Shown here: piece by piece, positions 1 to 6,430 of the stretch
Layout of the letters: each line of letters opens with the position of its first letter
How positions within the stretch are numbered: position 1 is the stretch's first letter
Assembly (NCBI GenBank): GCA_030671945.1
Contig: DAOVHJ010000049.1
Coordinates: 1-10,994 of the forward strand
DNA from: Candidatus Heimdallarchaeota archaeon
GTDB lineage: Archaea > Asgardarchaeota > Heimdallarchaeia > JABLTI01
DNA: 10,994 nucleotides
Direction: 5' to 3'
The notes under the pieces: generated by a model
What the model saw: only the letters and a program-made list of their open reading frames with translations
The model's database searches: none
Told to the model about the DNA's origin: nothing
Position numbers and translations under genes: made by a program

Positions 1-1
1 A

Positions 2-850
2 CTAGTTGAGTATTGGATGGAAGGAACAGGTCCAACAATTGCGATGTGTCATGGACGACCAGGAGGTTTTGATCATGGTCTTTTGCTTTCTCATCTTATT
101 TCAGAGGGATATCAAGTTTTATGTTTTTCAAGACCAGGTTACTTACGTACACCAATACAACATAATACGATAAAAGAACAAGCAGATTTACTCAATGCAC
201 TCTTAACTAAATTAGGTCTACAGACCGTAATTATAGTAGGTTTTTCTGCTGGAGGACCTATTGCATTAGAATTTGCTCAAAATTATCCTGAGAAAGTTAT
301 AGGTTTGTTGTTAGAAGGAGCTGTGTCCCGTGAGTTTATTCCTGCTGATGATGTTGAAGGATCACTTTTTGCGAAAGTCCTAATGAATCCTAGAATTCAA
401 GATTTTATGTTCTTTATTATGATGGTAATATTTTTCAAATTAATGCCTTTAGCCATCATAAACATGGTATTAAAAGTGGAAACCACTCTGTCCAAAGATG
501 AGAGGAAGGTGTTTCTTAAGTATGTAAAATCACATCCAGCTGATTTTGAGTTGTTTAAGAAATTCATGGAAAATACTGCACCATTAAGTGACCGTGATAT
601 CGGATTAAAAAATGATCTTAGATTGTTTAGAACCATAGAACCTATGCAAACAAGCAATATCCGTTGTCCAACTTTAATAATTCACAGCCGACAAGATAAT
701 GACGTTAAATGGGAACATGCTGAGTATCTTATAGATTCCATTTCTCAAGCAGAGATTTTTGAGACATTTGGCGGTCATCTTATGTGGGTAGGACCAGATG
801 CAGATGCAATAAGAAAGAAACGTATTAGCTTTCTTGATAAATTTAAATAG
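2..850 (+). CDS. alpha/beta hydrolase, 5' end outside window
   Basis: Serine hydrolase of the alpha/beta-hydrolase fold, close to the AB_hydrolase_1 / proline-iminopeptidase-like group; the substrate cannot be read from sequence. Counting from the first ATG (base 17), HGRPGG at residues 12-17 forms the oxyanion-hole loop, GFSAGG at 75-80 is the nucleophile elbow with Ser77, and the probable acid and base are Asp227 (HSRQD) and His254 (GGH). A hydrophobic, methionine- and phenylalanine-rich stretch near residues 125-155 is probably the lid. The frame stays open to the left edge (codons reading LVEYW before the ATG), and the oxyanion loop lies unusually close to that ATG, so the real start is probably upstream and the gene is partial. 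It is followed after 26 bases by an Fe-S protein gene on the same strand, so the two may be co-transcribed. Family call is secure; function is open. Confidence 0.85.
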   Translation, partial: LVEYWMEGTGPTIAMCHGRPGGFDHGLLLSHLISEGYQVLCFSRPGYLRTPIQHNTIKEQADLLNALLTKLGLQTVIIVGFSAGGPIALEFAQNYPEKVIGLLLEGAVSREFIPADDVEGSLFAKVLMNPRIQDFMFFIMMVIFFKLMPLAIINMVLKVETTLSKDERKVFLKYVKSHPADFELFKKFMENTAPLSDRDIGLKNDLRLFRTIEPMQTSNIRCPTLIIHSRQDNDVKWEHAEYLIDSISQAEIFETFGGHLMWVGPDADAIRKKRISFLDKFK

Positions 851-876
851 ATGTCAAAAAAATAGATTGAATTCAT

Positions 877-1704
877 ATGAAGAAAAATAAGTTAAAACCA
901 ATCGAGAGAAATACTCGAAAGGCAAATATAATTAAATTTCTTGCTAGATTAGGTAAACTACCATTAATTAGTTGGATTTATGAAAAAATTGCTTATCCCG
1001 AAGGTTCAGAAACCCAAACGGGCACGCCTATCCCAGTAAATATTTCTTTAGGAACCTATGAAGATCAGATATTGCATTATAAGGTAACAGAGTACTTCAT
1101 CAAGAAAGCGGGAACGATCGTGTTAATGGATTGCCCGTGCCGAATTTCCAACAAGTGTGAAAATCATGATGTTTCTTTAGGTTGTACCTGGTTGGGAAAA
1201 GGTGCTGCAAAAATGAACCTTTCAAAATTTCCGGGAGCGAGAATTGTGACTAAAGAAGAAGCATTAGAACGAGAACAACTCGCTTATGAAAATGGACTGG
1301 TTCCACATTTAGGCAAATTAAGGGAAGATGCAAGACGTTATCATGTTTTGGACTATGAGCATGAATTTATGTCCATCTGTCATTGTTGTTCATGCTGCTG
1401 TATTGTCAGTTTGATGAAATATGATCCTGAAATTTTAAACCAAATCGTTAAACGAATGGAAGGAGTAGAAGTTCGAGTTAATTCTGAAAGGTGTGTTGGA
1501 TGTGGAACGTGTTTCGAAGTGTGTATATATAACGGATTACAAATGACAAACAATAAAACAAATATAAATTCAACGAATTGTAAGGGATGTGGAAGGTGTG
1601 AGCGGGTTTGTCCTCAAGAGGCCATTACCGTCACAATTGATGATTACAGCAGAATTGATGAATTAGTTACAAGATTCGAAAAACGAGTTGATATCTCAGG
1701 ATAA
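877..1704 (+). CDS. cysteine-rich polyferredoxin-like Fe-S protein
   Basis: A 275-residue soluble protein, probably an electron carrier or redox partner in the cytoplasm. The C-terminal third holds two [4Fe-4S] ferredoxin motifs: Cys206/209/212/216 and Cys235/238/241/245, the latter with the usual CP. Ahead of them is a second cysteine system: CPCR at Cys86/88, then Cys94 and Cys103, and a dense CHCCSCCC cluster with Cys168, 170, 171, 173, 174 and 175. These could carry one or two further clusters or another metal; that is inference. The N-terminal 80 residues are basic and have no recognised domain. The ATG follows the hydrolase stop by 26 bases with no Shine-Dalgarno sequence, so the pair looks like an operon. 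The same core recurs in the Fe-S gene on the minus strand at 8635-9747. The specific partner is unknown. Confidence 0.85.
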   Translation: MKKNKLKPIERNTRKANIIKFLARLGKLPLISWIYEKIAYPEGSETQTGTPIPVNISLGTYEDQILHYKVTEYFIKKAGTIVLMDCPCRISNKCENHDVSLGCTWLGKGAAKMNLSKFPGARIVTKEEALEREQLAYENGLVPHLGKLREDARRYHVLDYEHEFMSICHCCSCCCIVSLMKYDPEILNQIVKRMEGVEVRVNSERCVGCGTCFEVCIYNGLQMTNNKTNINSTNCKGCGRCERVCPQEAITVTIDDYSRIDELVTRFEKRVDISG

Positions 1705-1878
1705 AGGTATATTGTGAAATATTCGTTTTCTTTTTATAATAATCACAAGAACCAGACTAAACAATCTTATAATTGTTGAAGAACTTGGAAGTTGATTGCT
1801 AGTATTAGTGTAAATCTCTTTTAGATCATAAAACACTACTTCACCCGAAGATAATGAACCTAAAATTCTACCACTCAA
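1696..1878 (-). CDS. doubtful 60-residue hypothetical protein
   Basis: An open frame of 60 codons starting with TTG, whose first bases overlap the TGA of the zinc-ribbon frame (TTGA overlap), which would suit translational coupling. An in-frame TGA lies directly before the TTG, so it cannot extend upstream. The product has a hydrophobic run near residues 39-48 followed by KRKR, perhaps a short membrane tail, but no domain I recognise. It ends 9 bases inside the 3' end of the convergent Fe-S gene. It may simply be non-coding sequence downstream of the dehydrogenase operon, or a relic of a longer gene. Confidence 0.2.
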   Translation of the reverse strand: MSGRILGSLSSGEVVFYDLKEIYTNTSNQLPSSSTIIRLFSLVLVIIIKRKRIFHNIPLS

Positions 1879-2074
1879 TCAATATCCATTCTTTTAACGC
1901 CAATACCTAGAGGTTGATTACATTTAGAGCATTCTTGGATAGGAACTTTTTCTTGGCATTTCCTGCAAATCAGATAACCATTCTCAAATTCCATAATTTG
2001 GGATAATGTGTTGGAAATAGTCGTTCAAAAGTGCAAGAAAAGCATTTTAAGATGGGGATCAATATAGGCTTCAT
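1875..2074 (-). pseudogene. small zinc-ribbon protein, frameshifted
   Basis: Two overlapping frames together encode a plausible 65-residue zinc-ribbon protein. The first frame, from the ATG at base 2074, gives MKPILIPILKCFSC and continues to RLFPT. The second gives LSQIMEFENGYLICRKC, then ECSKC, and ends GVKRMDID before TGA at 1875-1877. Removing two bases of the TG repeat at 2007-2010 (CACA on the coding strand) joins them into one protein with three CxxC knuckles, at Cys11/14, 36/39 and 48/51. The gene is 59 bases downstream of E1-beta on the same strand, so it is probably the last real gene of that operon. Its role is unknown. The shift may be a true mutation or a sequencing or assembly error; a 39-residue product from the internal ATG would keep only two knuckles. 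Confidence 0.55.
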
Positions 2075-2133
2075 TTGCTTTAGGTCTAAATCATTACTAT
2101 CAGGTTTCTGAAGTACTTTTGACAGATTATGAT

Positions 2134-3144
2134 TTAACTCACAACTTTTTTCACCATATGTATTATTCTAGCTACATTAGGCAAGGTTTCATCTTCTGAT
2201 TCACGGTTAAAGGGAATAGTTTTTTCGGTGCAGACTCGTCCATATTTAAATTCAATTTGGTTTTCTGCCAAAATTGCAGCAATTTCTCCAGATAATCCGA
2301 ATTCCTTGTAATCCTCATCAACAATAATTACTGCACCTGTTTTTCTGACGGATTGTAGAATATTTTCTATATCCAGTGGAGAAATCGAACGTAAATCAAG
2401 TATTTCAGCACTAATACTCACTTCTTCTAACTTGCTTGCTGCTTCTACACACCGATGCACACCTACACCAACGCTAATTAAAGTGATATCTTTTCCTTCT
2501 CGAACCACATTTAATTTACCTAATGGTATGGGAGTCCATTTCTTAGGAACTTCACCCCAAGCACCATCTTCAGGTACATCAAATTGCACTGTAGATCTTC
2601 CGCCAATTCCCATATATTCCAACCAATTTTGAGCTAAAAGTTTGTGTTCTAGAAAAAAGACAGGATGATCATGTTCGATTGCAGCGTATAATAATCCTCC
2701 AGCATCAATTGGATTAGAAGGAACAACAACTGAAATTCCTGGAATATGAGCCAGCCAACCCCATAACGATTGTTCATGTTGTCCCCCATCACCATATCCT
2801 CCACCACAAGCACAACGATATACTACTGGTGCGTTCCATTTACCACCTGAAAAATCAAAGAGTTTGGAGGCATTATTAAGAAAAGAATCAGCAGCCACAC
2901 CAATGAAATCTACCAACATAACTTCAACAACAGGACGTAAACCAGACATTGCAGCAGCAATTGCAGCTCCCGTAAATGCAGCTTCACTTATCGGTGTATT
3001 GATAACACGGTTTTTCCCGAATCGAGCTAAAATGTTTAATCGCATCATCTGGACATCTTCACCCATAATAAATACACTGTGATCTTCTGCCATTTTTTGC
3101 ATTAAACAACTCTCAACTGCTTCAGCGAAACTTAATTTTTTCAT
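2134..3144 (-). CDS. 2-oxoacid/acetoin dehydrogenase E1 component, beta subunit
   Basis: Beta subunit (336 residues, the usual length) of a heterotetrameric thiamine-diphosphate E1 enzyme (pyruvate, branched-chain 2-oxoacid or acetoin dehydrogenase), which decarboxylates its substrate and passes the acyl group to a lipoyl-E2. The N-terminal pyrimidine-binding transketolase domain shows NTPISEAAFTG with Glu54, the residue that activates the cofactor aminopyrimidine, and GLRPVVEVM. A glycine-rich loop leads to GGQHEQSLWGW with the conserved His123. The transketolase C-terminal domain follows from about residue 210. Its ATG overlaps the TGA of E1-alpha (ATGA), so the two are translationally coupled, and a very good Shine-Dalgarno sequence precedes it. 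Substrate choice cannot be settled from the sequence. Confidence 0.92.
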   Translation of the reverse strand: MKKLSFAEAVESCLMQKMAEDHSVFIMGEDVQMMRLNILARFGKNRVINTPISEAAFTGAAIAAAMSGLRPVVEVMLVDFIGVAADSFLNNASKLFDFSGGKWNAPVVYRCACGGGYGDGGQHEQSLWGWLAHIPGISVVVPSNPIDAGGLLYAAIEHDHPVFFLEHKLLAQNWLEYMGIGGRSTVQFDVPEDGAWGEVPKKWTPIPLGKLNVVREGKDITLISVGVGVHRCVEAASKLEEVSISAEILDLRSISPLDIENILQSVRKTGAVIIVDEDYKEFGLSGEIAAILAENQIEFKYGRVCTEKTIPFNRESEDETLPNVARIIHMVKKVVS

Positions 3145-4199
3145 AGTTGATTTCCTCCTTGAATAATTTGCAATGTTTGTTTCAAAATCTGATCAATTTC
3201 TTGATCTGCCTTTTTTTCAACCGAGAGCACATCCGCTCCTTGGTTCTTAAGCATCTTCTTAGCAATAACTAAAGGATCAACAGACGATTTTAACTGATGT
3301 TTCGAGCTTGTCATTATCTTTAGAATATGCCCTAAACTTTCACCTCGTTCACCTACCAAACCACCCTTAAGTTTGAATAGCGATTTTGTAAGGGATCCTA
3401 CTAGATCTCCTAGAATTTTCCCAGTTGTGCGATGGAGCGCAATAAGTTGATCTCCAAGAAAATGTCCTTCCCTATGAACACATGTTGCATGAATAAAATA
3501 TGGTTTCCCAGTTTTTCTAATGGTCTTAATAGCGTAGCCAATTCTAGAAAAAGATTCTTGAAAATCTAGACCGTTAATTTTCTCTCCAGCAATACCAAAC
3601 CCTTGAGCGCGATCGAGTAATACGCCACCAGTTACTGAATCTGATTGGGTTGTAATTGCCCAGTTATTATCTTTACATACAAATAATACAGGAAGTTCTA
3701 GCGCTGAAGTCATATTGAACGATTCCAGTAACATTCCTTGATTAATTGCTCCTTCCCCAAATAAAGCAACGGCAATATTTTTGTTATTCTTATACTTATG
3801 AGATAATGCAAAACCCATTGCTGTTGAACCTGTTGCTCCTACGATCCCAGAAGAAGTCATATTGTGTTCCCTTGAAAAGAGATGCATATGTCCTCCTTGT
3901 CCAGAACACAACCCATCTTTGTGTCCAATAAATTCTAACAAAAGAGAGATTGGATCAATCCCACGCATAAAGAAAGGAGCTGTCCCTCGATGATCAACGG
4001 CGATTGCATCCCCATCTTCTAGATTTTTAATAATTGAAGCATGAATCGCCTCTTCTCCAACGCTCATATGCATTTCACCAAATATAGTACCTTCATGCCA
4101 CAGCTGCATAACAATTTCTTCAAATTTTCTGCTCCTATACATGAGTTGATACATCTTTGAGTAGAATGCAATATCGATCTTCTTATCCTTTTTTTTCAT
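3141..4199 (-). CDS. 2-oxoacid/acetoin dehydrogenase E1 component, alpha subunit
   Basis: Alpha subunit (352 residues) that binds the diphosphate and Mg2+ of thiamine diphosphate and pairs with the overlapping beta-subunit gene. Visible motifs: GHKDG..SGQGGHMH at about 92-106; IVGATG at 119-124; the thiamine-diphosphate motif GEGAINQG starting at 148 and closed by NN at 178-179 (the first Asp of the usual GDG is Glu here); and HREGHFLGD at 242-250, matching the active-site loop. Between this loop and the final DPLVIAKKML segment are about 58 residues, roughly 35 more than I expect for the family, with a basic and glycine-rich middle; this looks like an insertion. The gene heads the operon. 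No E2 (lipoyl acyltransferase), E3 or lipoate gene is in the window. Confidence 0.92.
   Translation of the reverse strand: MKKKDKKIDIAFYSKMYQLMYRSRKFEEIVMQLWHEGTIFGEMHMSVGEEAIHASIIKNLEDGDAIAVDHRGTAPFFMRGIDPISLLLEFIGHKDGLCSGQGGHMHLFSREHNMTSSGIVGATGSTAMGFALSHKYKNNKNIAVALFGEGAINQGMLLESFNMTSALELPVLFVCKDNNWAITTQSDSVTGGVLLDRAQGFGIAGEKINGLDFQESFSRIGYAIKTIRKTGKPYFIHATCVHREGHFLGDQLIALHRTTGKILGDLVGSLTKSLFKLKGGLVGERGESLGHILKIMTSSKHQLKSSVDPLVIAKKMLKNQGADVLSVEKKADQEIDQILKQTLQIIQGGNQL
3152..3160 (-). promoter_or_regulatory. strong Shine-Dalgarno sequence for E1-beta
   Basis: The minus strand reads AAGGAGGAA inside the last codons of E1-alpha, with about 9 bases between GGAGG and the E1-beta ATG at 3144. 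This is the clearest ribosome binding site in the window and supports both the start choice and separate initiation at the overlapping ATGA. Confidence 0.75.
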
Positions 4200-4241
4200 A
4201 TTTTTGCACTACCTAGATATCTATTATTATTTATGATTTAG

Positions 4242-4253
4242 TTATATAAAATA
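4242..4253 (-). promoter_or_regulatory. TATA-like box for the E1 operon
   Basis: The minus strand reads TATTTTATATAA about 45-55 bases before the E1-alpha ATG. With the usual archaeal TATA-to-start distance of about 25 bases, transcription would begin near 4220 and leave a leader of roughly 20 bases. Called by eye in an AT-rich region, so moderate at best. Confidence 0.4.
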
Positions 4254-4374
4254 AAAACTACTTACAATTTCTGTTACTTACTTTTATCAATTGTTATCAA
4301 AGATAGAAAGGATACTGTGCGGGATTATAATAGACTTAGCTTTTTTAATAAGGACGTTATATAATTCAGTGACA

Positions 4375-4629
4375 ATGAACGAAAACGAGAAATTTGATTT
4401 ATTTATTGATACGAAAAGCAACCCTTGTCTAATCCCTTCTATGCGATTTCTATTAAATATTCGGAAAATCCCAATTGGAGCTATTCTGAAAATTAGCTAT
4501 AAAAATACAAATTTCCAATATGCTGTAGATGATTTATGTAGTAGATTTGGTCACAAGATTATTTCCAGAAATGAGCTTGATGATGGAGCAGTTATCTTTT
4601 ACATTCAGAGAAAAGGTTTGAAACTATAG
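4375..4629 (+). CDS. TusA/SirA-like small protein with altered active-site motif
   Basis: An 84-residue protein with the length and layout of the TusA (SirA/YeeD) family, two-layer alpha/beta proteins that carry persulfide sulfur on an N-terminal cysteine for thiolation or sulfur-relay reactions. It reads FIDTKSNPCLIPSMRFL near residues 10-25, then IPIGAILKISY, a central helix, GHKIISR, and a final VIFYIQRK strand. Cys18 sits where the family's catalytic Cys lies, but the CPxP motif is CLIP here: the second Pro is kept and the first is Leu. The frame could be extended to a TTG at 4291, but the extra 28 residues do not fit the family, whereas the ATG at 4375 gives the normal start. It is divergent from the E1 operon and has no sulfur-transfer gene beside it. 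The distant-family call is good; activity is uncertain. Confidence 0.65.
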   Translation: MNENEKFDLFIDTKSNPCLIPSMRFLLNIRKIPIGAILKISYKNTNFQYAVDDLCSRFGHKIISRNELDDGAVIFYIQRKGLKL

Positions 4630-4663
4630 GTCAAGAATTGTTTAGGTTTTTGTAAGAAAAAAA

Positions 4664-4924
4664 TCAAGTGCTAATTTTCTCTTCAAATGTTTCATTTGTT
4701 GTTTTTTTGTTATTTGCTATATTGATTAGTAAAAGGGCAAATGGCATTAAAATTAGTATAAAAACAGCAATACCACCGATCAAAAATAAACCAGGAATAT
4801 TTTCTTGATTGAAAAGATTCACATTAGGGATAATTGATTCAGCAATTAATGGAGAGACAAACTGTCCTAAGTATAACAGTGTGATAAATATGCCAACTAC
4901 TCTACCTCTTAGTCTATCAGGTGT
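4664..4924 (-). pseudogene. MFS transporter, C-terminal fragment only
   Basis: This stretch encodes the last 86 residues of a major-facilitator transporter, from TPDRLRGRVVG to a TGA at 4664-4666, in one uninterrupted frame and without indels relative to the intact gene at 6431-7687 (constant offset 1767 bases from 4743 up to 4924). It covers the loop and the last two membrane segments. There is no start codon of its own and the first ten membrane segments are missing. On its upstream side it runs directly into the AHSA1-domain fragment in a different frame. Residues differ from the intact copy mainly at the C-terminal tail (for example NKKTTNETFEEKIST against NKKDIDDTHDEGIGV), so it came from a related paralogue or has diverged there. 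Confidence 0.8.
4820..4924. repeat. 105-base direct repeat, copy 1 (MFS fragment)
   Basis: Identical base for base to 6587-6691 in the same orientation. Below 4820 the similarity falls to about 85% (12 differences counted over 4741-4820); above 4924 it stops abruptly. Confidence 0.9.
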
Positions 4925-5175
4925 TCATAAATTCCTTAAAATTTACTGGACCTTTCCATTCAAAAGCTAGAAGTTTATTTTTTTTCTAAAGCTGTTATCT
5001 TACAACCTATGGTACTATTATCTTCTCTTTCTGGAGGATTCCAATAAGTTTCATATTTTCCTCCAACCTTTGTTTCAATTATAGCTTCAGGAGCATACTT
5101 AGCATTAAGGAAATAATCAAATGCTTCTTCCTTAGATCCCTTTACTTCAGAAGTTAGATAGATTATCTTTTGCAT
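4917..5175 (-). pseudogene. AHSA1/SRPBCC-domain protein, truncated and frameshifted
   Basis: N-terminal half of a protein with the Activator-of-Hsp90-ATPase-like (SRPBCC) fold, normally about 140-150 residues and a small ligand-binding domain. From the ATG at 5175 it reads LTSEVKGSKEEAFDYF, then KVGGKYETYWNPP and NSTIGCKITALEKK, then stops at 4975-4977. The stop comes from an 8-base A run (4978-4985, T on the plus strand). With seven A's the frame continues as KLLAFEWKGPVNFKEFMN, a clear continuation of the family, and ends at TGA 4917-4919 within the joined MFS sequence. The segment KYAPEAIIETKVGG is also shorter than I expect, suggesting a small in-frame deletion. The whole second half of the domain is absent. 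It is not expected to be functional. Confidence 0.7.
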
Positions 5176-5242
5176 ACAATAAAATGTTAGTTATTTTGAT
5201 ATATTAATTCTTGTTTAATTAGTTAGTTTATTCTCACAATCC

Positions 5243-5252
5243 TTTTTATGTT
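5243..5252 (+). promoter_or_regulatory. TATA-like box for the esterase gene
   Basis: TTTTTATGTT lies about 45-54 bases before the TTG start. Transcription would begin near 5272 and leave a leader that contains the Shine-Dalgarno sequence at 5282-5288. Weak match, called from position. Confidence 0.3.
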
Positions 5253-5281
5253 ACTATGAATTAATTATCATAACTTTTCTT

Positions 5282-5288
5282 GGTGAGG
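5282..5288 (+). promoter_or_regulatory. Shine-Dalgarno sequence that selects the TTG start
   Basis: GGTGAGG stands 8 bases before the TTG at 5297. The ATG at 5290 is in another frame and reaches a stop after four codons, and the codon directly before the TTG is TAA, so the TTG is the earliest possible start. Confidence 0.5.
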
Positions 5289-5296
5289 AATGTTAA

Positions 5297-6376
5297 TTGA
5301 ATAAATACAGTAATTTGCGAGAAGATGTAGCAGAACTATATTCTAAAATAACTAAATGGCAATTTACAAGTGCGCTAATTTATGCATTTCTACATCCAAA
5401 AATAAAAATAAATCCGATGAAATTATATGATAAGGTCAATGCAGAATATAGTTATTTTCTTGAACATAAAAAGATGAATTCTGAAGCTAAATCGAAATTT
5501 GAATTAACAGCCAAAGAAAATCTGTATATCACAAAAGTTTATAGAGCAGCTTTTGAAAGATCGATGCAAAAATTATGGAAAAAAGCTCAACATTTGAAAA
5601 CAATAAAAAAAGTACAAATCAATATTGGAGAAATAAAAGCCGAATGGCAAATACCTAATGATGCTAATGATAAACAAGTAATTTTGTATCTTCATGGAGG
5701 AGGTTATAATTTTGGTTCTATTAAAGCATCTAGAGGATTTACAAGTTTAATTGCTAACAACACAAATAGAAAAATATTGGTCATAGATTATAGACTTGCA
5801 CCTGAGTATCAATATCCTTCAGCTATTGAAGAAAGCTTAGCTGCATACAATTGGTTGCAAGAAGAAGGATACAAACCAGAAGACATCATTTTTGCAGGAG
5901 ATTCAGCTGGTGGTGGTTTGGTACTCGCTTTATTACTAAAACTAAAAGCAATAAAAGAGCAATTACCCAATAGTGCAATTCTATTCTCACCTTGGACTGA
6001 TTTAACCTTTTCAGGAGAATCTTTCTTTGCTAATATACCCACAGATCCAATGATTGCTGGACTCAATCTGTACCGATTTGTTAATAATTATCTTAATTTA
6101 AAAACTGAAGAAGCAACAAATCCATTTGTATCCCCGCTGTTTGGTGAGTATAAAGGATTACCACCATTATTATTCATAGTTTCCACCACTGAGATGCTAT
6201 ATGATGATGCAAAAAGAGTTGCAGATAAAGCAAAAACCGCGGGAGTAGAAATTCAATGGGAGGAATGGAAAGATATGCTACATGCATTCCCACAATTTTG
6301 TTATGGTACAGAAATACCTGAATCAGAAGAAGCACATCAAAAAGTTCGAGATTTTGTTATGCAAAATTTTAGCTAG
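5297..6376 (+). CDS. HSL-family (lipase family IV) carboxylesterase
   Basis: Esterase or lipase of the hormone-sensitive-lipase branch of alpha/beta hydrolases (Pfam Abhydrolase_3), 359 residues, probably cytoplasmic. HGGG at 133-136 is the oxyanion-hole motif, DYRLAPEYQYP at 164-174 is the typical strand-loop, GDSAGG at 201-206 gives nucleophile Ser203, and HAFPQF gives His329. The catalytic-acid position (STTEMLYDD, 296-304) holds Glu299 where most members have Asp; Glu occurs in some members. Residues 1-100 form an alpha-helical cap longer than in small family members. The TTG start is supported by GGTGAGG. It is divergent from the AHSA1 remnant and convergent with the MFS gene. Short-chain acyl esters are the usual substrates; the natural one is unknown. 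Confidence 0.88.
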   Translation: MNKYSNLREDVAELYSKITKWQFTSALIYAFLHPKIKINPMKLYDKVNAEYSYFLEHKKMNSEAKSKFELTAKENLYITKVYRAAFERSMQKLWKKAQHLKTIKKVQINIGEIKAEWQIPNDANDKQVILYLHGGGYNFGSIKASRGFTSLIANNTNRKILVIDYRLAPEYQYPSAIEESLAAYNWLQEEGYKPEDIIFAGDSAGGGLVLALLLKLKAIKEQLPNSAILFSPWTDLTFSGESFFANIPTDPMIAGLNLYRFVNNYLNLKTEEATNPFVSPLFGEYKGLPPLLFIVSTTEMLYDDAKRVADKAKTAGVEIQWEEWKDMLHAFPQFCYGTEIPESEEAHQKVRDFVMQNFS

Positions 6377-6430
6377 ATGAAATAAAAAATAGAAACTAAT
6401 TGCATCTCTTCATAAAAACTGTAATAGTTC

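Noticed and set aside
397..657. Open frame on the minus strand inside the first hydrolase
   Set aside because: It lies entirely within a gene with a complete catalytic motif set and has no recognisable domain; a shadow.
2432..3082. Open frames on the plus strand inside E1-beta
   Set aside because: Low-complexity threonine- and proline-rich products opposite a well-conserved enzyme; shadows.
4291..4374. Upstream TTG extension of the TusA-like frame by 28 residues
   Set aside because: The extra residues are hydrophobic and do not fit a TusA start; the ATG at 4375 gives a family-length protein.
4664..5175. A genuine AHSA1-MFS fusion protein
   Set aside because: The two parts are in different frames and the AHSA1 part has its own frameshift; there is no continuous frame.
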